Origin: Entoloma clypeatum
Lineage: Eukaryota > Basidiomycota > Agaricomycetes > Agaricales > Entolomataceae
Length of the DNA: 64,000 bases
Assembly (NCBI GenBank): GCA_963565915.1
Contig: OY751490.1
Location: 4,898,001-4,962,000, forward strand
Direction: 5' to 3'
This document shows, piece after piece, positions 32,871 to 43,612 of the stretch (positions within the stretch are counted from its first letter, which is position 1; every line of letters starts with the position of its first letter). Under the pieces are notes generated by a model. That model ran no database searches. It was not told the origin of the DNA and worked only from the letters and a program-made list of their open reading frames with translations. The translations under genes and the position numbers were made by a program.

Positions 32871-34343
32871 GTGTGGGAAGCTTTGGCTGGTGTCGAGTGT
32901 TCAAATTTCGGCAATTGCTGAGTGATGCGCATTGTTGAAAATCGCGCCCTCAATGTCCAAACCGTGGCACCAAAAGCACCAAAAATAGTTCTTAAGTTAT
33001 ATAAAGATACTTAGAAGCTGATAGTAAGTATATAAAGAGTTAGATACATGAGCTTTGTATGGTAGAAAGTCTGTACACCACAATGATGCATCAAAATACA
33101 ATGTAAATCGTGATCAACAGTGCATCATGGGTTTTCTCAAACACAAAAACCAGCATTTTCTTACTTCCTCCTTTCCACAAGCACTTTCAACTCCCTGTAA
33201 TATATATATACTATTGAACCATTGTATGTAAACCTATTGAGACCATTCAAATAAGTTTCAAGGACTTAACAATGTGAATATGAGCAAAACAGTTCGAAAA
33301 TTTGACCAAAACTTTTTATTTCAGCTTTGGATTCTCCACATTCAGGGGATCTTATCACACATTGGTTTTTCAAATTTGGTTCATTCCTTGGGGAGATATA
33401 TCACTTTTTCTGAAATATGCACATTTCATTATTTCTATCTGATCTGGACTTCTAAAAATTATACACAGTGTGTCAGAAGGTGAATACATATCCCATATAT
33501 AGTTCTATTACTTCAAACTATTATTAGATCATGAGAAAGACACCCCGCGCGCCTGCACGATGCATTTTGCACATTGTTTACTATTATTTGGTCAGAGCAC
33601 AGCACCTCTATAACTTAAAGTCCGTGGTGAAGTTTCACAAAATAAATACATACTTGATGATATATAGTCCCCTCCTACCTAATTGATATAGTAGAAACCC
33701 TTACTTGTTCCTGTGTGGACATAATAAGCAGATGTGCGATGTTTTGGGGGATTTGTTTACATGTATTTGACACATTTGATGTGCGCATGATGCATGTCAT
33801 CCAACATCGAAACGACACATCCACCCATTGCTGACTCTGCAATGAGGGCACACATGCTGAAAATCATGTGTTTGGATGGTTTAATCATGTGAACCTATGT
33901 CAACAGCAAATTAACTAAGTAACATGGCTCTGGTGGACAATTTGTGATATTTGTATGGTTTAACTGAGTTTAACCAACAAATTAACCAAACCAATGAAAA
34001 ATTAACTGGTTAATGATGGTTTGGTCTGGTTTAGATTTTTTTCTGAAAATTTCTTAACCGGTTAAGGTTTAGGTTAATGGATTTGGGGTCAATTAACCAA
34101 ACCAAACCAAACTTTCGAACACTAACCCTGGAAGATGTCGCCTGCATCGTAGAAGCTAGCCTTTGGAATGATGAAGTTATTGCGCTATATCATGAGAATA
34201 CCCCATGTGACACTTTTGCATGGAAAGGTAGCACGTTCAGTGTGCATGAGCGTGAGGAATTGGTAGCAGATGAGTATGAGGGTGTGCAAGGATATAATAT
34301 GGATGATATCCATGCCTTTAAATCAGCCAAATCCATTGTTTAG

Positions 34344-35701
34344 TATTCATGCTGACTCTGCTCACCTCATCAGGCTGCTTTGTTCCTCCTGTATATATTA
34401 TATTGCACATACAGTACCTGTAGTCATACAGGTATAGTTGGTCAAGTTGCTCGGAATGTGATCTGGGCTCATGCAAAGCCCACTTGCACGGTACGCAGGC
34501 AAATGCCATTCCCAAGAAACAGCATCCAACATGGTTAACCACCTTATCCAAGAGCTCCTGAATGTGGATCGTTTGCGAGATTCTGTATGGCAGAGGGAGG
34601 GTGAGCATGTTGTGATTTCTAGGGAACAAAGGCTGCATATGCTCAACACCTCAGGAACTACACACATTTCTGGAACAGGGATCAGCTGTTGAGGATCCAT
34701 GCTGGATTCTTATGAATGCTCAGCCCATCATGATAACAAACTACGACAAACTGCTGCTTTGTTCCTGAAACACAAATCAAACAGACTCTTGCGAAGAAAT
34801 TGAGGACAGTGCAGGCCATTGTCAACCATTTGCGGAAAAACCTTCTATTGTATGAACTATGAGAATTTCTCAAAAACTCCAGCAACCTCCCCCTGACCAA
34901 GTGCCAGCTTGATGATGGTTTCCAACTCTGTAACAACTTCCTCTGCACGATGGTGACCTCTCTCTCACTATATGTCCCTTCTTCAGCCTCCTTCACCAAC
35001 CCCAAGTGCCACCCTAATGCACTGCTTCGTGAGTTTTACAGTCTGAACCAAAACATAAGATGAGATGATCAGAAGCAGAAGCAATGACCAATGCACAGAT
35101 ATCTCAGTTGGAAATACCTGGTACAATACTTGCTCTCATTGGGCTTGTCGGCCGGCAAACCATCGCCAAAACGAGGACATCACATGAGGTAACCACTCCC
35201 GTTTCTTTGACAAAAGTGATCGGCCAAGTTTCATTGCACAAGCTCCAATTCTTTGCATGTGCGAAAGATAAAGTTGAATTCCTTTGATTCTTGCTTTGTC
35301 TTAATCCCTTTTGCAAGGTCCTTCTCATTTAGTAGTATTCACAGTGGCTCATGCCTTCTGTTTTTCGCATGCCTTTTGATCTTTCCCTAGCCAAGTTCAC
35401 TGTCTGACGGAAATGATGATCATTGGCAAGTCTTGAAGCTCATGTCAGCCTCCCTGGCATGGAGGACCCGCCACTGGGTGTCTATTGGCATACTCAGTGA
35501 CCTGAATACTATAGAGGATGACACCATATCGGATGTGGCATCCAAGGAACTTGGTTCAAATCCCTGCAATGGCAATGATCTAGTGCTTGCAAAGGCAATT
35601 GCTGGTTTGGCCACCCATACAAACTTGGATGCTGTGCAAAAGATTGCCCAAGATGTGGGGGTTTCATTACAAGGTTTCTGTACAAATCTTTTTGCCGTGA
35701 G
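34344..35701 (+). pseudogene. Relic of unrecognised gene(s)
   Basis: Scattered open pieces with plausible splice sites. One is the frame at 35433-35711 (DLNTIEDDTISDVASKELGS, then AKAIAGLATHTNLDAVQKIA), which ends in a GTGAG donor exactly where terminus D begins. It may be the tail of the JmjC-like gene or a neighbouring gene. No domain is recognised and frames are broken around 34700-35050. Confidence 0.3.
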
Positions 35702-35890
35702 TAGTGTTTAAATGTCCAATTCAGTCCGGTTTTTGACCCTCAAAATTTAGAGACCGAGACCGAGACCGATTTTTCGGTTCACATGATCTCGAAAAAACTG
35801 AACCGGACCGATGCAAGACCGGTGCATCGGTTCCGTTTACCTCAAAGAAGTGAGACCGGACTGGTCTCAACCAGTTTAAACCAATATATT
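35702..35890. mobile_element. hAT-type terminus D
   Basis: Starts TAGTGTTTAAATGTCCA, then words GAGACCGGACC/GGTTCGGTT in both orientations and TTTAAACC near 35876. The left flank is GCCGTGAG. It passes into minisatellite (35990 onwards). No matching right end with the same flank is found. Confidence 0.6.
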
Positions 35891-36628
35891 ACAAGTAAAA
35901 TAAGACTAAGGACATGCGCACACAGCCCGATGCTGCGCGCGTGCGTCGTACTCCCTCAATTGGTCCTCCATGGGCTCAGCCCGGCCCCATGTGCTCTGGG
36001 GCGTGACTCGATGCCATTGGGCGTGAAAGGGGGCCATTGGGCACGTGTCGTGGCAGGTGCGCGGTGCCGTATGGTGCGAAGGGAGGCCGTTGCGCGCGAA
36101 GGAACGGTGCTGGGTGTGAGTCGACGGCGTTGGGGATGTGAGGCAGCTGTTATGCTTAACAAACCGTTCCAAGGTTCGGGCAGAGTATGCAGGAAGTGGA
36201 AAGGCGAAGAGCAATGTGATTGCTAAATCTAAGGAATCTACTATAGTACAAGAGGTTTATATAAGTACTGACTATAGGTGGTAGCGGATAAGTCAGTACT
36301 GCGGAAGGCAGTGCGCATGAGTAAGGCGACTGCGGAAAGCTATGTACAATAAGTAAGCTGACTGCGGAAAGCGAGTCAACGCGGGAGCGAGGTATACTAA
36401 AGGGGCTGACAAAGTAAAGGTAGTGAGTCAGACTGGGAATCGAAGGTTGCGAAAGTAGACATTAGACATAGTGAGCTCGTAAGAGGGCGCCGAGTCGGGC
36501 CAATAAGTAAAAGTGATGACATTGTCCGCATACCATAGAGTCCGTAACAGCGGCCATTGGGCATGAGGATTGGGCAAGCAAGGTGGTCATTGGGCATTAG
36601 GGGGGCCATGGGGCACTAGTCAGGGAAG
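35891..36628. repeat. Minisatellite-bearing interior of element D with solo LTR
   Basis: GCCATTGGGC/GGCCGTTGCGC repeats at 35990-36140 and 36550-36615, split by a solo LTR at 36148-36549. Same repeat family as in element C. No gene. Confidence 0.65.
36148..36549 (-). repeat. Solo G1-type LTR
   Basis: 402 bp, reads TGTTATGC...GTAACA on the plus strand. Flanks GCAGC (36143-36147) and GCGGC (36550-36554), 4 of 5 identical, consistent with an aged 5-bp duplication. Confidence 0.85.
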
Positions 36629-36998
36629 TGTTACGGACTAACGACTACGGACATATACGCTTACCTTTTCACTTTTACTCATCGGCCCCCGCTTACACAT
36701 ATCGTATTATACTTTATTTCCTTTAGTATACTTCGCTCCCGCGCGGACTCGCTTTCCGCAGCTGTCTGACTCATTCCGCAGTCAGCTTACTCATTAGTAC
36801 ATAGCCTTCCGCAGTCGCCTTACTCATGCGCACTGCCTTCCGCAGCTACTGACTCATTCGCTACCGCTCATAGTCAGTACTATATAAACCTCATGTACCA
36901 TAGCTACATTCCTTAGATTTAGCAATCACATTGCTCTTCGCCTTTCCATCTTCCTGCATACTCTGCCCGAACCTTGGAACGGTTTGTTACGCATAACA
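36629..36998 (+). repeat. G1-b 5' LTR
   Basis: 370 bp TGTTACGG...CATAACA. TATATAAA at 36881-36888; predicted mRNA start AGATTTAGCAA at 36915-36925. Confidence 0.92.
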
Positions 36999-37000
36999 AG

Positions 37001-37011
37001 TTGCTAAATCT
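37001..37011 (+). other. G1-b primer-binding site (self-priming type)
   Basis: TTGCTAAATCT, two bases past the LTR. Exact complement of AGATTTAGCAA at 36915-36925, 34 nt from the start of the TATA box. Confidence 0.72.
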
Positions 37012-37789
37012 CGTTAGGTTCGCCCAGAGCGAAGAGAGCAACTACCAGACGAATCAAGACGTCGCGCTTCTTTGAAGACTTCACCAGTAACCCATTCGCC
37101 TCACCAGAAGCCCGACAGGAGGAGCTAAGTCCTCGAGACAGTATCGATTTTACACTCATCCAGCAGTACATCGAATCGGAGATCCGTCGCATCCTACAGC
37201 AGGTGCTTGACGAAGAACTAGACAACGACGAGCATCACCCCCACGGCGAGATAGCAGAGAGCATCCATCTTGCTCGACAACACCAGATCGCGCGCTACAA
37301 CGCCCGACAGAACGAACTCGAAAGCTTTCGCGTTCAAGAAGGACCTCAGACAGGTTGGATCACAGAGATCAGAGAGTTTATTGGTGTCCAGAAAACCGTT
37401 ATCAGAAGATTGATTAGGACGCTCACATCGAGACATCCCAGAGCCACATCATCACGTCTTACTCGAAAGAACAGATCTACACCCACTTTACCACCGGCGA
37501 GCAACAGATCGAGTACAACCGTTGGGCACAAAACGAGAGACTTGACCCCTTCTCGCAACCAACAGACGCGCAGGAACAGAGATTCCTTAGAGATCTACAG
37601 AGGAAATACCCCGAACGTTTTGCCACTGATTCCGCCGACGAGTCCCCTGACGAATTTACTTTTGACTCCGCGCAGTCAGATACCGAACAGACGCCTAGAA
37701 CAGGGACTAATTTTCAACCCCTACCTGTATCCCGAACCCCATCTTCATCCCAACAACCCGACACCTCTCCTACTCCGCAGGTTCTAGAC
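37012..37789 (+). other. G1-b long AUG-free leader with two protein-like frames
   Basis: No ATG occurs between the predicted mRNA start and the gag ATG at 37790. One frame is open and protein-like to about 37385 (LIQQYIESEIRRILQQVLDE). The frame of gag is open from 37418 (after TAG 37415-37417) with EQIYTHFTTGE and RFLRDLQRKYPERFATDSAD. Both are kept in copy d. They could be joined by a -1 shift, a very short intron or non-AUG initiation; none is proven. Confidence 0.5.
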
Positions 37790-38656
37790 ATGGCAGAAGC
37801 ACCGACAGTGCAAACGATGGATACATCCAAGATCATCAAAGATCCTGGGATGTTCAAAGACAGACACACCTTTGACGAGTGGTGGAAAGCCACCAAACTA
37901 TACATCAGGTTCCAGAAGGGCCTGTCCGACGATCAGAAGATCCTGGCGGTGTTATCCCGCATGATGGAAGGGTCCGGTAAACACTGGGCCAGCAACAAGT
38001 TAGACGATCTTGCCACCGATGGCGAGAACATCACCTGGTTAGGATTCTCAGACGACATCGCTACGCGATTCTCTATTGCCAACAAGTCGGCAGCGGCCAA
38101 GGCGAGACTCGAAGTCCTGAAACAGGAGAAACACACCATCGACGAATTCTTGGACGAATTCGAAGAGCTCTTGAAACTGTCAAACCTTGGCGAAGAAACT
38201 GGGAAATACATCCTGGAAAAGAACGTCAACCGCAGAATTTCTGAACAAGTGGCTAGCGATGGCAAGACGTACACCGATTACGCAAAGGAGATCCGAAACA
38301 AGGGACGACAGATGGAGGGACATGCATTAGTCATCCGAGGGGGTGGCGACACACGCACCGGATCGGGCACCACTTATGGTGGTCAAGGCAAGGCCATGGA
38401 GATCGACAAAGCAGGAGTGGCCCGTTGCTACAACTGTCAACGTTTCGGTCACCTCGCTAAAGACTGCAGCGCTCCAAAGAAGAAAGATGGTCGCAAGTGT
38501 TTCAACTGCGATCAAGAAGGCCATATTGCGCGCAACTGCCGCAAGCCGAAGAAGAACTCCGGAAGGGTTAGGAAGGTGTCTGAGGAAGATGCCGAGAATG
38601 ATGAAACCACAATCTTAGAAGCCGACGAGAAGGATTTTCCCGAAGGGTCCGATTAA
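37790..38656 (+). CDS. gag: G1-b Gag
   Basis: 288 residues starting [14 protein letters not shown], the first AUG of the predicted transcript. Gag core with [20 protein letters not shown] and [16 protein letters not shown]. Two zinc knuckles, [14 protein letters not shown] and [14 protein letters not shown] (residues about 208-245). Acidic tail. It ends TAA at 38654-38656; pol follows in the -1 frame. It differs from copy d by few residues, mainly in the tail. Confidence 0.92.
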   Translation: MAEAPTVQTMDTSKIIKDPGMFKDRHTFDEWWKATKLYIRFQKGLSDDQKILAVLSRMMEGSGKHWASNKLDDLATDGENITWLGFSDDIATRFSIANKSAAAKARLEVLKQEKHTIDEFLDEFEELLKLSNLGEETGKYILEKNVNRRISEQVASDGKTYTDYAKEIRNKGRQMEGHALVIRGGGDTRTGSGTTYGGQGKAMEIDKAGVARCYNCQRFGHLAKDCSAPKKKDGRKCFNCDQEGHIARNCRKPKKNSGRVRKVSEEDAENDETTILEADEKDFPEGSD

Positions 38657-38718
38657 ACGACGCTAAGTCGCGACCCTTATCTATTAAACGGACTTGCTTG
38701 CCTTGTATGACTGCAGAC

Positions 38719-41700
38719 AATAGAACCTATGTCATCCCTGCCAAGCGAGCCGCTGCGTCGACTAAGATTGTGAAGGGAGACAAACCTCCGAAACGACGAG
38801 AAATCAGGCTGTTAGCTCAGCTCAAAACACGACGAGGACCAAAGGTCATTTGACCTGAGGTTGATAGTGGATGTGAATGCACATGCATCCATCCCAGAAT
38901 AGTATGCAAGCAGAACCTCCCTACGCGAGGGATACCGCCCATAGCAATTCTAAATGCGGATGGATCACCAAATCGACAACAGAGAGCGAACCAACTTGCC
39001 GAAGTCAAGCTGGATTTGGGAACACATCAGGAAACCATGGAAGCGATGGTACTGGACATCGGGAGAACTGACATGCTCTTGGGACATGACTGGTTGGTAC
39101 ACCACAATCCTACGATCAATTGGACAACCGGCGCTGTAACGTTCAACCGGTGCCCAGCAACATGCCGAACCAAACATTCGGAATTCAGGGTTAACCTTGA
39201 TGGTCGCAAACACCGGGTTCGCATGGTTGAAGTATGCGACAAAGATGCACCCAAGAAGTCGGATCAGAAATGGAAGCCTGGAGACCCTATATTGGAAGCT
39301 GTCACTCCCACAACCAAACGACCCTCATATGTTGATCGGTTTACTCACCTCTTCGAGAAGGAGAACTTTGATAAGATCCCGAAGGAAAGGGAATGGGACC
39401 ATGGTATTGAACTTACACCGGATGCACCAAAGGAACTAGGGGGAAACACATATCCCATGACACAAAAGGAACAAGAGGAATTGGACGCATTCATTGACGA
39501 GGGTCTAGCAACTGGAAAGATCCGCCCGTCCAAATCCCCTTATGCCTCCCCTTGCTTCTTCATCAACAAGAAGGATGGTTCCAAACGAGTGGTACAAGAC
39601 TACCGCATGGTCAACAAATTCACGGTCAAAGACAAATTCCCACTCCCTCGCATCTCCGATCTCTTGGACGTGCTGAAAGATGCAGTCTACTTCAATAAGA
39701 TGGACATCATGTGGGGTTACAACAATGTCCGGATTAAAGAAGGCGATGAATGGAAGGCTGCCTTCCTTACCAGTCGAGGATTGTTTGAACCATTGGTCAT
39801 GTTTTTCGGCCTTTGCAACTCCCTGGGAACGTTCTCTCGGATGATGGCTAGTCTATTCCGGGACCAGATCCGCCGACGCATCTGCATGATCTACATGGAT
39901 GACATCGTGGTTATTGGTAAAACCAAGGAAGAACTCGCGCGAAACACCGAAGAAATTCTGCAGATCCTATCGGACAATGACTTGTTCCTGAAGGAGAAGA
40001 AGTGTTTCTGGGAAGTAACGAAATGCCCCATATTGGGATATGTCGTTGGTGAAGGACGTGTCGAGATGGAAACCGAGAAGGTGGACACGATCCGGAACTG
40101 GCGAGCACCCACATCAAAAAAGGAAGTCCAGAAGTTCCTTGGGTTTGCTAACTTCTATCGGCGCTTCATTGAAGGATACTCAAACATCGCGAAACCACTT
40201 ACCGCGCTCACAGGCGGCACGGCGTTTACTTGGGGACCAACGGAACAAAAGGCATTTGAAGGTCTCATACAGGCGATCACATCGGCACCAGTCTTGGCAT
40301 TACCAAAACCAGATGGACAGTTCAGGGTCGAAACCGATGCATCGGGCTATGCAATTGGGGCTGTACTCTCTCAAAAACAGGACGACAAATGGCATCCTAT
40401 CGCGTTCTTGTCGCGGACCATGTCCGCGGCCGAACAAAATTACGAGATATACGACAAAGAGCTCTTGGCAGTCATGGAAGCACTGAAAGATTGGAGACAC
40501 TATCTGCTCGAAGCCAGGGAACGCTTCGAGATCTTAACTGATCACAAGAACCTGGAGTATTTCCGCCGTCCTCAGGACCTAAATCAACGACAAAGGCGCT
40601 GGAAGATGAAGTTACAAGATTATGACTTCGAACTACGGCATGTGCCTGGCAAGACAAACGCAAAAGCGGACATCCTGTCGCGCTTACCCTGGTATGAAAC
40701 GGAACTCGAACCACAAGACAGTGACCAAATGCTCAAGGAGGGACTATTCTTGAAACGATTGGAATCAGAAGATGTGGTACAAATGGAGATGTTCACGGAG
40801 GAACAATTCTTTGAAGGGGGTGAAACATCTGATTCCATCAAGATTGGAAACGTCACAACCATCGAAAATCCGTGGATCGCACGCATCAAGGGTTCAAACC
40901 GCATGGAGACAGAAGTAGCCCAGGGTCTAAAAAAGAACCCTCATTGGTATCAACAGGAAAACGGCATCACATATGCAGGCGAACGAGTCTATGTTCCACC
41001 GGACCCACAACTGCGTCAAGAACTAATGTTTGAATCACACGATGCACCAGTGGCTGGACATCCAGGACAGTATCGAACACATGAACTCCTCACTCGCACC
41101 TACTGGTGGCCTACCATCCTGCATGATGTAAAGAAGTACGTAAAGGGTTGCGACACCTGTCAGCGCAACAAGATCAACAGACAGAAACGACATGCTCCGC
41201 TACACCCCCATGCAGCACCAAGTCATCCATGGGAAGACATAGGGATTGACGTCGTAGGACCGATACCAGAGTCTGATGGAAAGAATGCGATCCTGGTCAT
41301 CACGGATAGACATTCGAAGATGCTTCATCTCATTCCGACAACCGTGGAATTATCGGCTGAAGGATTAGCCAAGATCTATCGGGATCAGATATGGAAGCTC
41401 CACGGAATCCCCAAGAAAATCATCAGTGACAGGGGACCACAGTTCGCCGCGAAGTTCATGGAGATACTTTGCCGCATGCTAGGAATCAAAAGGAACCTGT
41501 CCACCGCATACCATCCACAGACCGATGGACAGGCTGAACGATCGCATCAGGAAACAGAAGCGTTCTTATGAAACTTCGTTAACCATCTGCAAGATGATTG
41601 GGCTGAATGGATCGCAATCGCTGAATTCCAGTACAATGACAAAGAACATCAGGCAACGAAGCACACACCATTCTATCTCAACTATGGCTTACACCCTTGG

Positions 41701-42294
41701 AAGGGAGAACTTGTGTTGGAAGACACCAACCCGGCTGCCAACAGCTTCTTGGAAAAACTCAAACAAGCACGAGAAGAAGCCAATGCAGCGCTGAAACAGG
41801 CACAGGATCAGATGAAGAAGACAGTTGATACACGACGGAGTCCATCTCGAAACTACCGCATCGGAGACAAGGTGTGGCTGGAAGGGACTAACATCAGAAC
41901 TAACCGTCCCTCGAAGAAACTTGACGCACTCCGACACGGACCATTCAAGGTCCTAGAGAAGAAAGGGGCTAGCGCATATCTTCTTGATCTTCCAAAGACT
42001 TGGAAAATAATCCACCCTGTGTTCAACGAGACCCTGTTGTCGCCATACGAAACCCCGAAGTATGCCATTCAGAAAAAGAAGCCAGCCCCTGATCCGATCA
42101 TCGTCGAAGGACGAGAAGAATACCATGTCTCCACGATCCTGGACTCTCAGAAATTCCGCGGAAAGATCCAGTACCTTGTCCAATGGGAAGGGTATGGCCC
42201 AGAAGAGAACACGTGGGAACCTCGGGATAATGTTCAGAATGCTCAAGACTTGATCCGAGATTTTCATCGGCAAAATCCATCGCGTCCACGATAA
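38719..42294 (+). pseudogene. pol: G1-b pol with two nonsense codons
   Basis: Protease VDSGCECTC (Asp present), RT with YMDD (about 39893), RNase H ETDASGYA (about 40330), integrase zinc finger (about 41040-41175), core GIDVVGP, SDRGPQF and GQAERSHQE (to 41560), and chromodomain (about 42110-42270). TGA stops at 38851-38853 (after RRGPKVI) and 41569-41571 (after ETEAFL). Both replace CGA codons of copy d. Since the LTRs look identical, the stops may have been present before insertion, implying help in trans. Confidence 0.92.
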
Positions 42295-42410
42295 AAGATA
42301 AACCGCAAAATCCATTTTTCATACCGATTTCTGTCACATCGAGTTCCCCGCTCCAACTCTCCTCGCCCAACACGCCGTTCTTCTTATACCTTTCGAACCT
42401 CATCTCCACC

Positions 42411-42776
42411 ATGTCCAACATCACCACCTCCACCGACGCTTCCGACATCAACCCCACCATTACCACCCTCATTGGCGAAGCGCTCTCCATGCGCGACCAG
42501 ATCCATGCGCTTGAAACCTCCGTCGCCGACATCCTCCACCGACAGATGCATATCCGTCTCCACACCCTATCCGACTTGCCAACCGCTCCCACCGCTGAGG
42601 AGAAACTTATCCTCAAAAATTATACCAACACCCTTGCCGTCGAGAATCGACGCCTTCGCCTCGCCGTTCAAGGTTTAGAGTTTGCCACGGCGGTAAACGA
42701 CGAACTGATAAAGGACTGGGGCAACCGAGCTGATCCTACCTGGACCGATCCAAACGGCAACGATGGATGGGAGTAG
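42411..42776 (+). CDS. G1-b third ORF (small coiled-coil protein after pol)
   Basis: 121 residues, MSNITTSTDASDI..., between the pol stop and the polypurine tract. Helical, heptad-like LSMRDQIHALETSVADILHR and LAVENRRLRLAVQGLEF; ends Asp/Gly/Trp-rich. No signal peptide or membrane segment, so it is not an envelope protein in the usual sense. Also intact in copy d and recognisable with conservative changes in copies a and c. Function unknown. Confidence 0.7.
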   Translation: MSNITTSTDASDINPTITTLIGEALSMRDQIHALETSVADILHRQMHIRLHTLSDLPTAPTAEEKLILKNYTNTLAVENRRLRLAVQGLEFATAVNDELIKDWGNRADPTWTDPNGNDGWE

Positions 42777-42813
42777 GTAGTCTGTGAGGACACAGACCTT
42801 GAGGAGAGGAACA

Positions 42814-43183
42814 TGTTACGGACTAACGACTACGGACATATACGCTTACCTTTTCACTTTTACTCATCGGCCCCCGCTTACACATATCGTATTATACTTT
42901 ATTTCCTTTAGTATACTTCGCTCCCGCGCGGACTCGCTTTCCGCAGCTGTCTGACTCATTCCGCAGTCAGCTTACTCATTAGTACATAGCCTTCCGCAGT
43001 CGCCTTACTCATGCGCACTGCCTTCCGCAGCTACTGACTCATTCGCTACCGCTCATAGTCAGTACTATATAAACCTCATGTACCATAGCTACATTCCTTA
43101 GATTTAGCAATCACATTGCTCTTCGCCTTTCCATCTTCCTGCATACTCTGCCCGAACCTTGGAACGGTTTGTTACGCATAACA
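42814..43183 (+). repeat. G1-b second LTR
   Basis: 370 bp, preceded by the polypurine tract GAGGAGAGGAACA and followed by a second primer-binding site and leader (43184-43375). Confidence 0.92.
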
Positions 43184-43375
43184 AGTTGCTAAATCTCGTT
43201 AGGTTCGCCCAGAGCGAAGAGAGCAACTACCAGACGAATCAAGACGTCGCGCTTCTTTGAAGACTTCACCAGTAACCCATTCGCCTCACCAGAAGCCCGA
43301 CAGGAGGAGCTAAGTCCTCGAGACAGTATCGATTTTACACTCATCCAGCAGTACATCGAATCGGAGATCCGTCGC

Positions 43376-43565
43376 AAATACCGGTTTAAACCGATCCGAA
43401 CCGGTCTTTGGCCGGTCTTTCAAATTCTAAAGTTTCGAGTGAACCGAAGACCGGCCGTGATCCGAAACCTTAAAAACCGAGACCTGCGGTCCGGTCTCTC
43501 ACCGGTTTGGTCCCGTCTGGTCTCGGTCTGAAATCAATGAAGGTAAACTGGACCTTGAAACACTA
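43376..43565. mobile_element. hAT-type terminus E
   Basis: It ends CTTGAAACACTA at 43565 (inverted TAGTGTTTCAAG). Interior words are ACCGGTC/GACCGGCC. Reverse-complemented, it aligns through its whole length with terminus F (62925-63110), sharing the block GAAAGACCGGCCAAAGACCG. The inner side joins the truncated G1-b leader. Right flank GTCGTTGT. Confidence 0.65.
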
Positions 43566-43604
43566 GTCGTTGTGGTTAGGTGTATACACTGCAATCAGCA
43601 AAGA

Positions 43605-43612
43605 CTTACCGG
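43605..43612. repeat. hAT target-site duplication, copy 2 (CTTACCGG)
   Basis: The 8 bp before TAGTGTT at 43613. Exact reverse complement of CCGGTAAG at 14399-14406. Confidence 0.85.

Larger units (their letters stand above)
31208..34124. mobile_element. 2.9-kb hAT-type element C
   Basis: Ends TAGTGTTCGAAAGT (31208) and ACTTTCGAACACTA (to 34124). The first and last about 170 bp are arrays of AACCA/TGGTT/TTAACC words in both orientations. The 8-bp flanks are ACCCCAGA (31200-31207) and ACCCTGGA (34125-34132), 6 of 8 identical. Removing the element plus one flank keeps the host reading frame. The interior holds a CCGTTGGGC minisatellite, a solo LTR and the non-coding core shared with element A. 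No transposase, hence non-autonomous. Confidence 0.75.
27487..34343 (+). pseudogene. JmjC-domain-like protein gene, split by an hAT-type insertion
   Basis: Candidate first exon ATGTCGTTGGAATTT (about 27500), then many short exons with GT-AG introns. Pieces in order: VKLKLKNWGDVATKCLETMQ (28140), PRTTQGLEEELLKTL (28420), a basic, acidic and Pro-rich segment with a KRRR patch (29075-29480), PVEFPWTWAESPCQICLKFH (29660), the helical FAEDLQFFNKMCNTV block (29765), WGLCAMKGAYHRSHIDCDG (30270-30330; HxD metal-binding motif), IKLWMIVIPKECQTYDAF (30345), and PNTPHVVFTPQHSVCMGGHF (30545; distal His of a KDM2-like JmjC fold). Frames break near 30180 and after the HxD motif (30333), so it is not functional. 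The insert 31208-34124 splits it; the tail resumes as EDVACIVEASLWNDEV (34131-34343). Probably an Fe(II)/2-oxoglutarate dioxygenase relative; the substrate is unknown. Confidence 0.6.
36629..43375 (+). mobile_element. Ty3 chromovirus G1, copy b, with extra partial unit
   Basis: LTR 36629-36998, interior, LTR 42814-43183 (370 bp each, no difference seen by eye), then 192 bp that repeats the 5' leader (43184-43375) before being cut by terminus E. This LTR-interior-LTR-interior order is a partial tandem, as produced by recombination through LTRs. gag is intact; pol has two TGA codons; the third ORF is intact. Confidence 0.93.

Noticed and set aside
31208..34124. TA as the target duplication of TAGTGTT elements (Tc1/mariner reading)
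   Set aside because: The 8-bp flanks match at the hAT halves (8/8) and here (6/8, frame-preserving). The TA belongs to the terminus.
37203..37787. 194-residue frame upstream of G1 gag as an independent gene
   Set aside because: No ATG (starts with GTG). Its second half overlaps the better-supported gag-frame reading; kept only as a leader observation.
35702..43565. Termini D and E as the two ends of a single 7.9-kb element
   Set aside because: Flanks GCCGTGAG and GTCGTTGT agree at only 4 of 8 positions and their word arrays differ; E is closer to F.
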